This document shows positions 1 through 7,395 of a stretch of 12,848 nucleotides of DNA, in pieces. Under the pieces are notes generated by a model, which saw nothing but the letters and a program-made list of their open reading frames with translations, was not told where the DNA came from and ran no database searches. Numbering within the stretch: position 1 is the first letter of the stretch; each line of letters begins with the position of its first letter. Origin of the DNA: SG8-41 sp035456985 (GTDB lineage Bacteria; Pseudomonadota; Gammaproteobacteria; Burkholderiales; SG8-41); contig DATICE010000238.1 in the NCBI GenBank assembly GCA_035456985.1, forward strand, positions 1 to 12,848, written 5' to 3'. Both the position numbers and the translations under genes were made by a program.

Positions 1-1140
1 GTCGATGGGAACGAACGCCCGCGGCTCCGGCCCGGTGTACACGGCGGTCGGCCGGATGATCTTGTTGTCGATGCGCTGCTCGATGACGTGCGCCGCCCAG
101 CCGCTGGTGCGGGAAATGACGAACAGCGGCGTGAACATTGCGGTCGGCACGCCCATGCGATGGTAGGAGACCGCGGAAAACCAGTCCAGGTTGGCGAACA
201 TGTTCTTCTCCCGCATCATCACCGATTCGATGCGTTCGGCGATCTCGAACATCTCCGTCTCGCCCGCGTCCTGCGACAGCCGCCGCGCCACTTCCTTGAT
301 TATCTTGTTGCGCGGATCGGCGATGGTGTAGACCGGGTGGCCGAAGCCGATCACCACCTCCCGGTTGCGCACGCGCGCCGTGATGTCGCGCTCCGCCGCA
401 TCCGGCGATTCATAGCGGTTCATCACTTCGAAGCCGACCTCATTGGCGCCGCCGTGCTTGGGGCCTTTCAACGCGCCGATCGCGCCGGTGATCGCGGAAT
501 ACATATCGGAGCCGGTCCCGGCCACCACCCGCGCCGCGAAGGTCGAGGCGTTGAACTCGTGCTCTGCGTAGAGGTTGAGCGAGGTATGCATGGCCCGCAC
601 CCAGAGAGGCTTGGCGGGTTTTCCGTGCAGCAGATTCAGGAAATGCCCACCGATCGAATCGTCGCCGGTTTCGACTTCGATGCGACGCTTGTCGCGGCTA
701 TAGCGGTGCCAGTAGAGCAGCATCGAGCCGAAGCAGGCCATCAGGCGGTCGGTGATGTCACGCGCACCCGCAACATTGTGGTCGTCTTTTTCCGGGTAAA
801 CGGTACCAAGTACCGAGCATCCGGTGCGCAGTACGTCCATGGGATGGGCGGAGGCGGGAATCTGCTCGAGCGCTGCTTTCACCGGCGCCGGCAGGCCGCG
901 CAGCGACTTGAGCTTGCGCTTGTATGCCGCGAGCTCGGAGCGGGTCGGCAGCTTCTCGTGGACCAGCAGGTGCGCAATCTCCTCGAACTCGCACTGCTCG
1001 GCGATGTCGAGGATGTCGTAGCCGCGGTAGTGCAGATCGTTGCCGCTGCGCCCGACGGTGCACAGCGCGGTGCTGCCGGCGGCGACGCCCGACAGTGCCA
1101 CGGACTTCTTGGGCTTCGGGGCGGATTGCGCTTCGCTCAT
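1..1140 (-). CDS. prpC: 2-methylcitrate synthase (citrate synthase family), 3' end cut by the window edge
   Basis: Condenses propionyl-CoA with oxaloacetate to 2-methylcitrate, the first step of the methylcitrate cycle; cytoplasmic. The minus-strand frame from the ATG at 1140-1138 stays open for 380 codons to the left edge. The family is usually about 375-390 residues, so only a few C-terminal residues should be missing. Citrate synthase signatures are visible: AEHEFNAST (about 192-200), GPKHGGANE with catalytic His229, IGFGHPVY with His268, and NLDWFS with catalytic Asp319. The short N-terminus and the HPVY and LDWF variants favour PrpC over GltA, which is present separately at 6031. It lies 27 nt after the mdh stop on the same strand, so the two are probably cotranscribed. 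No clear Shine-Dalgarno sequence precedes the start (the gap is pyrimidine-rich), so translation may depend on mdh. A second citrate synthase with mixed specificity is the main alternative. Confidence 0.9.
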   Translation of the reverse strand, partial: MSEAQSAPKPKKSVALSGVAAGSTALCTVGRSGNDLHYRGYDILDIAEQCEFEEIAHLLVHEKLPTRSELAAYKRKLKSLRGLPAPVKAALEQIPASAHPMDVLRTGCSVLGTVYPEKDDHNVAGARDITDRLMACFGSMLLYWHRYSRDKRRIEVETGDDSIGGHFLNLLHGKPAKPLWVRAMHTSLNLYAEHEFNASTFAARVVAGTGSDMYSAITGAIGALKGPKHGGANEVGFEVMNRYESPDAAERDITARVRNREVVIGFGHPVYTIADPRNKIIKEVARRLSQDAGETEMFEIAERIESVMMREKNMFANLDWFSAVSYHRMGVPTAMFTPLFVISRTSGWAAHVIEQRIDNKIIRPTAVYTGPEPRAFVPID

Positions 1141-1167
1141 GGGATGCGGATCGGGACGGAAGGCACG

Positions 1168-2157
1168 TCAGCCGAGCAGGTGGCGGATGGAATCGCGCTC
1201 CTCGTGCAGCTCTTTCAGCGTGGCCTGCATGGCAGCGCGGCTGAAATCGGAGAGCTCGATGCCTTTGACGATCTCGTAGCGGCTGTCGCGGCAGACGCAC
1301 GGGTAGCCGTAGAGAACGCCCTCGGCGATGCCGTAGCTGCCATCAGAGGGGACGCCCATGCTGACCCAGTCGCCGTCACGGGTGCCGAACACCCAATCGC
1401 GAACGTGATTGATCGCGGCATTGGCCGCGCTTGCCGCGGATGACAGGCCGCGGGCGTCGATGATCGCGGCGCCGCGCTTCTGTATGGCGGGGATGAAGCT
1501 CTTCTCGAGCCACGCGTGGTCGTTGATCATGGGCCAGATCTTCTTTCCGTCGATCTGGGCCTGGAAGATATCGGGATACTGGGTCGCGGAGTGGTTGCCC
1601 CAGACCGTCATCCGGTGCACGCCCTCCACCGGCTGGCCGATCTTCTGCGCGGCCTGACTCATTGCCCGGTTGTGATCGAGGCGCATCATGGACGTGAAGT
1701 TCGAGGCCTTGAGGCCCGGTGCGTTCTTCATCGCGATGAGGCAGTTGGTATTGGCGGGATTGCCCACCACCAGCACCTTCACGTCCCGGCTCGCGACCGC
1801 GGCGAGCGCCTTTCCCTGGGGGGCGAAGATCTTGCCGTTGGCCTCGAGCAGGTCCTTGCGTTCCATGCCTGGACCGCGCGGGCGTGCGCCGACGAGCAGC
1901 GCAACGTCCACGTCCTTGAAGGCGACCATGGGATCGGCCGTAGGCACCATCCCGTGCAGGAGTGGATAGGCGCAGTCGTCGAGCTCCATCATCACGCCCT
2001 TCAGCGCCTTCTGCGCCTTCTCATCGGGGATTTCGAGCAGTTGGAGGATGACCGGCTGCTCCCTGCCGAGCATTTCCCCGTTGGCGATGCGGAAGAGCAG
2101 GCTGTAGCCGATCTGGCCGGCGGCGCCGGTGACGGCGACGCGCATGGGGTGTTTCAT
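1168..2157 (-). CDS. mdh: Malate dehydrogenase (NAD-dependent, LDH-like type)
   Basis: Interconverts malate and oxaloacetate with NAD in the cytoplasm. The protein is 329 residues, the usual length for the LDH-like MDH family common in betaproteobacteria. The N-terminal Rossmann motif is TGAAGQIG (10-17). The substrate loop GARPRGPGMERKD (90-102) carries Arg94 and Arg100. VVGNPANTN is at 130-138. RLDHNR contains catalytic-relay Asp161 and Arg164, and WGNHS contains proton-acceptor His189. The start at 2157 is chosen because AGGAG lies 8 nt upstream on the minus strand and MKHPMRVAVTG is a typical N-terminus. The reading frame extends 24 codons further upstream (to 2229), but that part has no family character. 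The gene is divergent from sdhC and is followed by prpC after 27 nt; the likely promoter is at 2249-2278. Confidence 0.96.
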   Translation of the reverse strand: MKHPMRVAVTGAAGQIGYSLLFRIANGEMLGREQPVILQLLEIPDEKAQKALKGVMMELDDCAYPLLHGMVPTADPMVAFKDVDVALLVGARPRGPGMERKDLLEANGKIFAPQGKALAAVASRDVKVLVVGNPANTNCLIAMKNAPGLKASNFTSMMRLDHNRAMSQAAQKIGQPVEGVHRMTVWGNHSATQYPDIFQAQIDGKKIWPMINDHAWLEKSFIPAIQKRGAAIIDARGLSSAASAANAAINHVRDWVFGTRDGDWVSMGVPSDGSYGIAEGVLYGYPCVCRDSRYEIVKGIELSDFSRAAMQATLKELHEERDSIRHLLG

Positions 2158-2248
2158 GGTGTGGACTCCTGGGTCGCGGGGCGCTGTCTTGATTATCCGG
2201 AAGGGGCGGCGCGATGCGGGGCGAAACACGCGCGCTCGATCGTGCCGA

Positions 2249-2278
2249 ATGATAACGAAGCCGCAGCCGCAGTGACAA
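2249..2278 (-). promoter_or_regulatory. Candidate sigma70 promoter for mdh(-prpC)
   Basis: Read on the minus strand, TTGTCA (2278-2273) matches the -35 consensus at 5 of 6 bases. TATCAT (2254-2249) matches the -10 consensus at 5 of 6. The spacer is 18 bp. Transcription would start near 2242, giving a leader of about 85 nt to the mdh ATG at 2157. This is a pattern match only. Confidence 0.45.
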
Positions 2279-2390
2279 GCCGAGCATCCGGCCGCTGGCG
2301 GGGTTGCGGTTGATTCTTACTGAATGCTTGCAGGCGCGGCTGCAGGTCGAGTCGCTGCGGCATGGGTCCGAGGACGGCGTGCAATGCGGC

Positions 2391-2419
2391 TTATGCGCTG
2401 TAGCGGAAACTGTTAAAAT
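2391..2419 (+). promoter_or_regulatory. Weak candidate promoter for the sdhCDAB operon
   Basis: TAAAAT (2414-2419) matches the -10 consensus at 5 of 6 bases and is the most AT-rich hexamer upstream of sdhC. The hexamer 17 bp upstream, TTATGC (2391-2396), matches only the first two -35 positions, so the promoter may need an activator. Expected transcription start is near 2426, about 80 nt before sdhC. Confidence 0.3.
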
Positions 2420-2425
2420 TTCAAC
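2412..2425. promoter_or_regulatory. Imperfect palindrome overlapping the putative sdh -10 (possible operator)
   Basis: GTTAAAATTTCAAC is symmetric around AAATTT: 12 of 14 positions match its own reverse complement (GTT at one end, AAC at the other). It covers the proposed -10 hexamer of the sdh operon, where a repressor or control protein would be expected to bind. No regulator is encoded nearby, so the cognate protein is unknown and the site is tentative. Confidence 0.25.
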
Positions 2426-2504
2426 GGTCAACTGGCAGGAAACCAGCGCGGGGACGGGGTGCACGAAACGATCCCCGGGTGCCCTGCGCGAGACGCAACG
2501 ATCG

Positions 2505-2879
2505 ATGTCCAGGCCGCGGCCGAAATATCTCAATCTGGTCCAGATCCGGCTGCCGCTACCCGGCGTGGTGTCGATCCTCCACAGGGTGAGCGGCGCCGCC
2601 CTGTTCCTGCTGCTCCCTTTCCTGCTGGCGCTGTTCGAGTTGAGCCTGGAATCTCCCCGCACGTTCGGGTTCTTCAAGTCGCTGGCTTCGCACTGGTCCG
2701 TCAAGTTGATCCTGACCGGAGTTGTCTGGGCGTACCTGCACCACCTGTGCGCGGGCATCCGTCACCTCGCGCTTGATCTGGATTACGGATCCGAGCTTGC
2801 GATGGCCCGTGCCAGCAGCTGGGCGGTGCTCGCGGTGAGCGTGGCCCTGACCCTCGCCGTGGGAGCGCTGATATGGTGA
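2505..2879 (+). CDS. sdhC: Succinate dehydrogenase cytochrome b556 subunit
   Basis: One of two membrane anchors of complex II, carrying heme b and the ubiquinone site in the inner membrane. The protein is 124 residues with three hydrophobic segments at about 22-45, 66-88 and 104-123. SILHRVSG (23-30) supplies Ser23 and Arg27, equivalent to quinone-site Ser27 and Arg31 of E. coli SdhC. In YLHHLCAGIRH (77-87), His80 aligns with the heme ligand His84. The start at 2505 is chosen from the typical N-terminus MSRPRPKYLNL just before the IRLPLPG motif. The open frame continues upstream to 2304 without family similarity. The Shine-Dalgarno match is poor (GAGA at 2490-2493, 11 nt away). The stop overlaps the sdhD start. 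First gene of the sdh operon. Confidence 0.93.
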   Translation: MSRPRPKYLNLVQIRLPLPGVVSILHRVSGAALFLLLPFLLALFELSLESPRTFGFFKSLASHWSVKLILTGVVWAYLHHLCAGIRHLALDLDYGSELAMARASSWAVLAVSVALTLAVGALIW

Positions 2880-3220
2880 AGCGTGAGGTCGTGGGCGCCC
2901 ATTACGGGCTGCGTGACTGGCTCGCGCAGCGGGTGACCGCGGTGATCATGATCGTCTATACGGTGATCATCGTCTCGACGCTGGCGGGCCTGCCGCAGAT
3001 GGATTACTGGAAGTGGAAGGTGCTGTGGCAAACGCCGCTGGTGCGCTACGCGACGGTGCTCTTCATGGCGAGCCTGCTGCTGCACGCCTGGATCGGCGTG
3101 CGCAACATCTTCATGGACTACATCAAGGACCCGGCGCTGCGCTTGACGCTCTACGTGCTCGTCATCGGGGCGCTCTTCTGGTACGCCGTCTGGTTCGTGC
3201 AGATACTGTGGGGCCTGTGA
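2873..3220 (+). CDS. sdhD: Succinate dehydrogenase hydrophobic membrane anchor subunit
   Basis: Second membrane anchor of complex II; shares heme b and quinone binding with SdhC. The protein is 115 residues with three hydrophobic segments at about 20-40, 57-77 and 91-113. His71 in LLLHAWIG occupies the same residue number as the E. coli SdhD heme ligand. Asp82-Tyr83 in MDYIKD matches the E. coli quinone-site pair, also at 82-83. The YGLRDWLAQRVTA segment (11-23) is typical of the family. The ATG at 2873 overlaps the sdhC TGA in ATGGTGA (7-nt overlap). The stop overlaps the sdhA start by one base (TGATG), so all three are probably translationally coupled. Confidence 0.94.
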   Translation: MVKREVVGAHYGLRDWLAQRVTAVIMIVYTVIIVSTLAGLPQMDYWKWKVLWQTPLVRYATVLFMASLLLHAWIGVRNIFMDYIKDPALRLTLYVLVIGALFWYAVWFVQILWGL

Positions 3221-4986
3221 TGGCGCTGCCGATGCGCTCCTTTGACGCGGTGATCGTCGGCGGCGGCGGCTCGGGGCTGCGCGCCGCGCTGGAGCTTGCT
3301 CGCGCCGACCTGAAAGTCGCGGTGCTGTCGAAAGTGTTTCCTACACGCTCGCACACCGTGGCAGCGCAGGGAGGGGTGGCGGCCGCGCTCGGCAACATCG
3401 AGGAGGACAACTGGCATTGGCACATGTACGACACCGTCAAGGGGTCCGATTACCTCGGCGACCAGGACGCGATCGAGTTCATGTGCCGAAGAGCGGCCGA
3501 GGTGGTCTACGAGCTCGAGCATTTCGGAATGCCGTTCGACCGCCTCGCCGGCGGCAGGATCTACCAGCGGCCGTTCGGCGGGCACATGCGGGAATACGGT
3601 CAGTCGCCCGTGCCCCGCGCCTGCGCCGCCGCCGACCGCACGGGGCATGCTTTGCTGCACACGCTCTATCAGGCCAATCTGAAGGAGCGCACGCAATTCT
3701 TCGTCGAATGGATGGCGCTGGATCTCATCCGCGATCGGGACGGCACGGTCCTCGGCGTGACGGCGCTCGAGATGGAAACGGGTGAAGTGATGATCCTGCA
3801 GGCAAGGGCGACGGTATTCGCCACCGGCGGCGCCGGTCGCATCTTTGCCGCCAGCACCAATGCGTTCATCAACACCGGAGACGGCCTGGGCATGGCAGCG
3901 CGCGTCGGAATCCCGCTCCAGGACATGGAGTTCTGGCAATTTCATCCAACCGGCGTGGCGGGCGCGGGCGTGCTGATTACAGAGGGCGTGCGCGGGGAAG
4001 GGGGCTACCTTCTCAACAAGAACGGCGAGCGCTTCATGGAGCGCTATGCGCCGAACGCGAAGGATCTCGCCAGCCGGGACATTGTGTCGCGTGCGATGGC
4101 GACCGAGATCAAGGAGGGCCGCGGGGCGGGCAGCGACGGCGACTGCATCCTGCTCAAGCTCGATCACCTCGGGGAGGAGACGATCAGCCGCAGGCTGCCC
4201 GGCATCCGCGAGATCGCGAAGAAGTTCGCCAACGTGGATCCGGTGCGGGACCCGATCCCGGTGGTCCCGACCTGCCACTACCAGATGGGCGGCATCCCGA
4301 CCAATTACCGGGGGCAGGTGGTGGCTCCCGCGAACGGCAATCTGGAAGCGATCGTGCCGGGATTCTACGCGGCGGGCGAGTGCTCGTGCGTCTCGGTGCA
4401 CGGCGCCAACCGCCTCGGATGCAACTCGCTGCTCGACCTGCTCGTGTTCGGAAAATCCGCCGCGGAGACGATCATTCAGGACCTGCGCGGGGAGGGGCCG
4501 GCCCATCGCGACATGCCCGCGAGCGCCGCCGAGCCGACGCTGGCACGACTGGCGCGGCTGGAGAGCCAGAAGAACGGCGAGCGCGTCGCCGACGTCGGCG
4601 CCGAGATGCGCCGCGTCATGCAGCTCCACTGCGGGGTGTTTCGCTTCCCGGAACTCCTTGCGACGGGAGTGCAGAAGATCACGGAAGTGGCGGCACGTGC
4701 CGCGCGAACGGAGATCCGGGACAAGAGCAGGACCTTCAATACGGCGCGGGTGGAGGCGCTCGAGCTCGACAACCTGGTCGAGACCGCGGTGGCCTCGCTC
4801 GTCTCCGCCGCGGCGCGCAAGGAGAGCCGCGGATCCCACGACCGCGCCGACTTTCCCAAGCGCGACGATGCCAACTGGATCAAGCACACGCTGTGGTTCA
4901 AGGAGGGCAACCGCCTCGAGTACAAGCCGGTGCACGCGCGGCCGCTGACGGTCGACGCGTTCGAGCCGAAGGCGCGCGTTTATTGA
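3220..4986 (+). CDS. sdhA: Succinate dehydrogenase flavoprotein subunit
   Basis: Oxidises succinate to fumarate at covalently bound FAD on the cytoplasmic face of complex II. The protein is 588 residues, the same length as E. coli SdhA. The FAD Rossmann motif VGGGGSG is at 13-19. RSHTVAAQGG places the flavinylated His at 45. FHPTG has substrate-binding His242. LASRDIVSR puts the proton-shuttle Arg at 286, as in E. coli. HYQMGGIPT begins at His353, AAGECSC contains Glu387, and HGANRLG contains Arg398. The C-terminal domain ends in the usual KPVHARPLTV...RVY style. The start at 3220 overlaps the sdhD stop; an in-frame ATG at 3232 is less likely given the length match. SdhE, needed for efficient flavinylation, is encoded at 5734. 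Confidence 0.98.
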   Translation: MALPMRSFDAVIVGGGGSGLRAALELARADLKVAVLSKVFPTRSHTVAAQGGVAAALGNIEEDNWHWHMYDTVKGSDYLGDQDAIEFMCRRAAEVVYELEHFGMPFDRLAGGRIYQRPFGGHMREYGQSPVPRACAAADRTGHALLHTLYQANLKERTQFFVEWMALDLIRDRDGTVLGVTALEMETGEVMILQARATVFATGGAGRIFAASTNAFINTGDGLGMAARVGIPLQDMEFWQFHPTGVAGAGVLITEGVRGEGGYLLNKNGERFMERYAPNAKDLASRDIVSRAMATEIKEGRGAGSDGDCILLKLDHLGEETISRRLPGIREIAKKFANVDPVRDPIPVVPTCHYQMGGIPTNYRGQVVAPANGNLEAIVPGFYAAGECSCVSVHGANRLGCNSLLDLLVFGKSAAETIIQDLRGEGPAHRDMPASAAEPTLARLARLESQKNGERVADVGAEMRRVMQLHCGVFRFPELLATGVQKITEVAARAARTEIRDKSRTFNTARVEALELDNLVETAVASLVSAAARKESRGSHDRADFPKRDDANWIKHTLWFKEGNRLEYKPVHARPLTVDAFEPKARVY

Positions 4987-5000
4987 TTACGGAGCAGCTG

Positions 5001-5696
5001 ATGCGATTCTCGATCTACCGCTACGACCCCGATTCCGGCGATAAGCCGCACATGCAGGACTACGACGTCGCGCTCGAGCCGACCGACCGCATGCTGCTCG
5101 ACGCGCTGGTGCGCGTGAAGGCGCACGACGACACGCTCGCGTTCCGGCGCTCCTGCCGCGAGGGCGTGTGCGGCTCCGACGCCATGAACATCAACGGCAA
5201 GAACGGGCTTGCGTGTGTCACGCGCGTCGCCGATCTCAAGGAGCCGGTGGTGATCCGGCCGCTGCCGGGATTGCCGGTGGTGCGCGATCTCATCGTCGAC
5301 ATGTCGCAGTTCTTCAAGCAATACAATTCGGTGAAGCCGTACCTGGTCAACCACGAGCCGCCGCCGGAGAAGGAGCGACTGCAAACGCCCGAGGAGCGCG
5401 AGGCGCTGAACGGGCTCTACGAGTGCATCCTGTGCGCGTGCTGCACCACCGCCTGCCCGTCGTTCTGGTGGAACCCCGACAAGTTCGTCGGCCCGGCGGG
5501 CCTGCTCCAGGCCTACCGCTTCATCGCGGACACGCGCGACCAGGCGACCGGGGAGCGGCTCGACAACCTCGAGGACCCGTATCGCCTGTTCCGCTGCCAT
5601 TCGATCATGAACTGCGTGGACGTATGTCCGAAGGGGCTGAATCCCACCCGGGCGATCGGCAAGATCAAGGAGCTTCTCGTCAAACGCACCATTTAG
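5001..5696 (+). CDS. sdhB: Succinate dehydrogenase iron-sulfur subunit
   Basis: Carries electrons from FAD to quinone through three Fe-S clusters. The protein is 231 residues. The [2Fe-2S] loop SCREGVCGSD...GLAC supplies Cys52, Cys57, Asp60 and Cys72; Asp in the third position is also found in E. coli. CILCACCTTACP gives Cys142, Cys145 and Cys148 for [4Fe-4S] and Cys152 for [3Fe-4S]. CHSIMNCVDVCP gives Cys199 and Cys205 ([3Fe-4S]) and Cys209 ([4Fe-4S]). SFWWNPDKF (154-162) contains the quinone-site tryptophan region. GGAG at 4991-4994 lies 6 nt before the ATG. The gap to sdhA is 14 nt and to sdhE 37 nt. Confidence 0.98.
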   Translation: MRFSIYRYDPDSGDKPHMQDYDVALEPTDRMLLDALVRVKAHDDTLAFRRSCREGVCGSDAMNINGKNGLACVTRVADLKEPVVIRPLPGLPVVRDLIVDMSQFFKQYNSVKPYLVNHEPPPEKERLQTPEEREALNGLYECILCACCTTACPSFWWNPDKFVGPAGLLQAYRFIADTRDQATGERLDNLEDPYRLFRCHSIMNCVDVCPKGLNPTRAIGKIKELLVKRTI

Positions 5697-5733
5697 GAAT
5701 GAGCCGGGCGATAATCCGCCAGGTTCGTAACGT

Positions 5734-6003
5734 ATGGGAGATCTCGACCGCGTTCGCTGGCGCTGCCGCCGGGGATTGCTCGAGCTCGATCTGGTGCTGG
5801 CGGCCTTCCTCGATCGCGGTTACGGTCGCCTCGACGCCGGTGAGCGGCGGCTGTTCGACGAGCTTCTCGACTGGCCGGACAACGATTTGCTCGACCTGGC
5901 GCTGGGACGGCGCGATCCCGAGCCGCGTTACCGGGCGGTGGTGGAAATGCTGCGCGCGGGCAGCGGGCCGGCGGGTGGTGCGGATGCGCTACGACCCGCG
6001 TGA
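5734..6003 (+). CDS. sdhE: FAD assembly factor SdhE (antitoxin CptB-like fold family)
   Basis: Small cytoplasmic protein that promotes covalent FAD attachment to SdhA. The 89-residue product has the family length (E. coli 88). The signature RGxxE is present as Arg13-Gly14-Leu-Leu-Glu17, followed by the acidic helical FDELLDWPDNDLLD segment (about 41-54). The ATG at 5734 is the first possible start, because an in-frame TAA lies 3 nt upstream (5728-5730). AGG at 5721-5723 is only a weak Shine-Dalgarno sequence. It sits between sdhB and gltA (27 nt before gltA), a normal position in beta- and gammaproteobacteria. The Gly/Ala-rich C-terminus is not conserved in the family as I know it. Confidence 0.93.
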   Translation: MGDLDRVRWRCRRGLLELDLVLAAFLDRGYGRLDAGERRLFDELLDWPDNDLLDLALGRRDPEPRYRAVVEMLRAGSGPAGGADALRPA

Positions 6004-6030
6004 AACGATCGATATGGAGTGGAGAACTAC

Positions 6031-7329
6031 ATGGCGGAAAAACTGGCAACCCTGACCTTTACCGACGGCACGCCCCCGGTCGATTTTCCGGTGCTCACCG
6101 GCAGCGTCGGGCCGGATGTGATCGACGTGCGCGCGCTCTACGCCAAGACCGGAAAGTTCACCTACGACCCGGGCTTCATGTCCACGGCGAGCTGCCGGTC
6201 GAGCATCACCTACATCGACGGCGACAAGGGCATTCTGCAGTACCGCGGCTATCCCATCGAGCAGCTCGCAGAGCACTGCAGCTTCCTGGAGGTCGCCTAC
6301 CTCATCCTGAACGGCGAGCTGCCGAACGCGACGCAGCTCGAGGAATTCGTGGGAATCGTGAGGCGCCATACGATGGTGCACGAGCAGCTCACCCGCTTCT
6401 ATTCCGGCTTCCGGCGCGACGCGCACCCGATGGCGGTGCTGTGCGGCGTGGTGGGTGCCCTGTCCGCGTTCTACCACGACTCGATCGACATCCACGACGC
6501 GCGCAGCCGTGAGATCTCCGCATTCCGCCTGATCGCGAAGCTGCCGACATTGACGGCAATGGCCTACAAATACAATACCGGCCAGCCGTTCATGTACCCG
6601 AAGAACGCGCTGCCCTACGTCGACAACTTCCTCTACATGATGTTCGGCACGCCGTGCGAGGAGTACAAGCCCAACCCGGTGCTCGCGCGCGCCATTGAGC
6701 GCGTCCTGATTCTGCACGCGGACCACGAGCAGAACGCCTCCACCTCTACGGTGCGGCTCGCGGGCTCGACCGGAGCCAACCCGTTCGCCTGCATCTCGGC
6801 CGGAATCGCCAGCCTGTGGGGGCCGGCGCACGGCGGCGCCAACGAGGCGGTGCTGAAGATGCTCGGTGAGATCGGCGACGCGAAGAACATCCCGGCGTTC
6901 ATCAAGCGCGTCAAGGACAAGGACGGCTACGCCATGCTGATGGGCTTCGGGCACCGCGTCTACAAGAACTACGACCCGCGCGCCAAAATCATCCAGCAAA
7001 CCTGCCACGAGGTGCTCGAGGAACTCGACCTCATGGACGACCAGCTGTTCAAGCTGGCGATCGCGCTGGAGAAGGTCGCGCTCGAGGACGATTACTTCAT
7101 CAAGCGCAAGCTCTACCCCAACGTGGATTTCTACTCGGGCATCGTCTACAAGGCGCTCGGTATCCCGGTCAGCATGTTCACGGCCATTTTCGCGCTGGCG
7201 CGTACCGTGGGCTGGATCGCGCAGTGGAACGAACTGATTGGCGACCCCGACCAGAAGATAGGCCGTCCGCGGCAGCTCTTTGCCGGCGCTGCGCGCCGGG
7301 AATTTCCTCCCATGAGCAAGAGAAAGTGA
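6031..7329 (+). CDS. gltA: Citrate synthase (type II, hexameric-type length)
   Basis: Condenses acetyl-CoA and oxaloacetate to citrate, the entry step of the TCA cycle. The protein is 432 residues, close to E. coli GltA (427) and longer than PrpC in the same window because of an N-terminal beta-rich domain (about 1-60). Catalytic residues are His267 in GPAHGGANE, His308 in GFGHRVY and Asp366 in PNVDFYS; LHADHEQNAST (228-238) is the oxaloacetate-binding segment. The start at 6031 is supported by GGAGA at 6021-6025; an in-frame GTG at 6019 would add four residues and overlap that site. The stop codon lies inside the first unit of the heptamer repeat array (7326 onward). Confidence 0.97.
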   Translation: MAEKLATLTFTDGTPPVDFPVLTGSVGPDVIDVRALYAKTGKFTYDPGFMSTASCRSSITYIDGDKGILQYRGYPIEQLAEHCSFLEVAYLILNGELPNATQLEEFVGIVRRHTMVHEQLTRFYSGFRRDAHPMAVLCGVVGALSAFYHDSIDIHDARSREISAFRLIAKLPTLTAMAYKYNTGQPFMYPKNALPYVDNFLYMMFGTPCEEYKPNPVLARAIERVLILHADHEQNASTSTVRLAGSTGANPFACISAGIASLWGPAHGGANEAVLKMLGEIGDAKNIPAFIKRVKDKDGYAMLMGFGHRVYKNYDPRAKIIQQTCHEVLEELDLMDDQLFKLAIALEKVALEDDYFIKRKLYPNVDFYSGIVYKALGIPVSMFTAIFALARTVGWIAQWNELIGDPDQKIGRPRQLFAGAARREFPPMSKRK

Positions 7330-7395
7330 CTGATACTGCGTGACTGAGATGACGTGACTGAAAATGCGTGACTGGAGTTGCGTGACTGGTGATTT
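7326..7395 (+). repeat. Left arm: five tandem 14-nt units headed by GTGACTG
   Basis: The invariant heptamer GTGACTG begins at 7326, 7340, 7354, 7368 and 7382, exactly 14 nt apart each time. The seven bases after it vary (ATACTGC, AGATGAC, AAAATGC, GAGTTGC, GTGATTT), with GC or AC usually just before the next heptamer. The first unit contains the gltA stop codon (TGA at 7327-7329). The reverse complement of the heptamer recurs with the same period downstream. I do not recognise a named repeat family. Confidence 0.9.

Larger units (their letters stand above)
2158..2504. other. Divergent intergenic control region between mdh and sdhC
   Basis: These 347 bp separate the divergent mdh and sdhC starts and contain no convincing gene. 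Open frames here are upstream extensions of mdh and sdhC without family similarity. The region holds a minus-strand sigma70-like promoter for mdh (2249-2278) and a weaker plus-strand candidate (2391-2419) overlapped by an AT-rich imperfect palindrome (2412-2425), followed by an sdhC leader of about 80 nt. It is locally more AT-rich around 2402-2432 than the surrounding coding DNA. In several Burkholderiales a GntR-family regulator gene sits at this junction (from memory); none is here. Confidence 0.7.

Noticed and set aside
88..1443. Plus-strand open frame of about 450 codons across prpC and the end of mdh
   Set aside because: It runs opposite two genes with full catalytic motifs and spans their junction. 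The translation has no family features.
2449..2477. Possible hairpin in the sdhC leader (CGGGGA pairing with TCCCCG)
   Set aside because: Only 6 bp of stem around a 17-nt loop in GC-rich DNA; too weak to call a riboswitch or attenuator.
2913..2919. Extra GTGACTG heptamer inside sdhD
   Set aside because: It is a single copy with no 14-nt partner and encodes part of the conserved LRDW segment of SdhD, so it is coincidental.
3151..4935. Long antisense open frame (about 590 codons) opposite sdhA
   Set aside because: Same reason: a low-complexity shadow of sdhA, with every sdhA catalytic motif present on the plus strand and no domain on the minus strand.
5051..5216. Asp60 in place of the third cysteine of the SdhB [2Fe-2S] cluster as a lost ligand
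   Set aside because: Asp at this position is also found in E. coli SdhB and is a known ligand variant, so it is not a defect.
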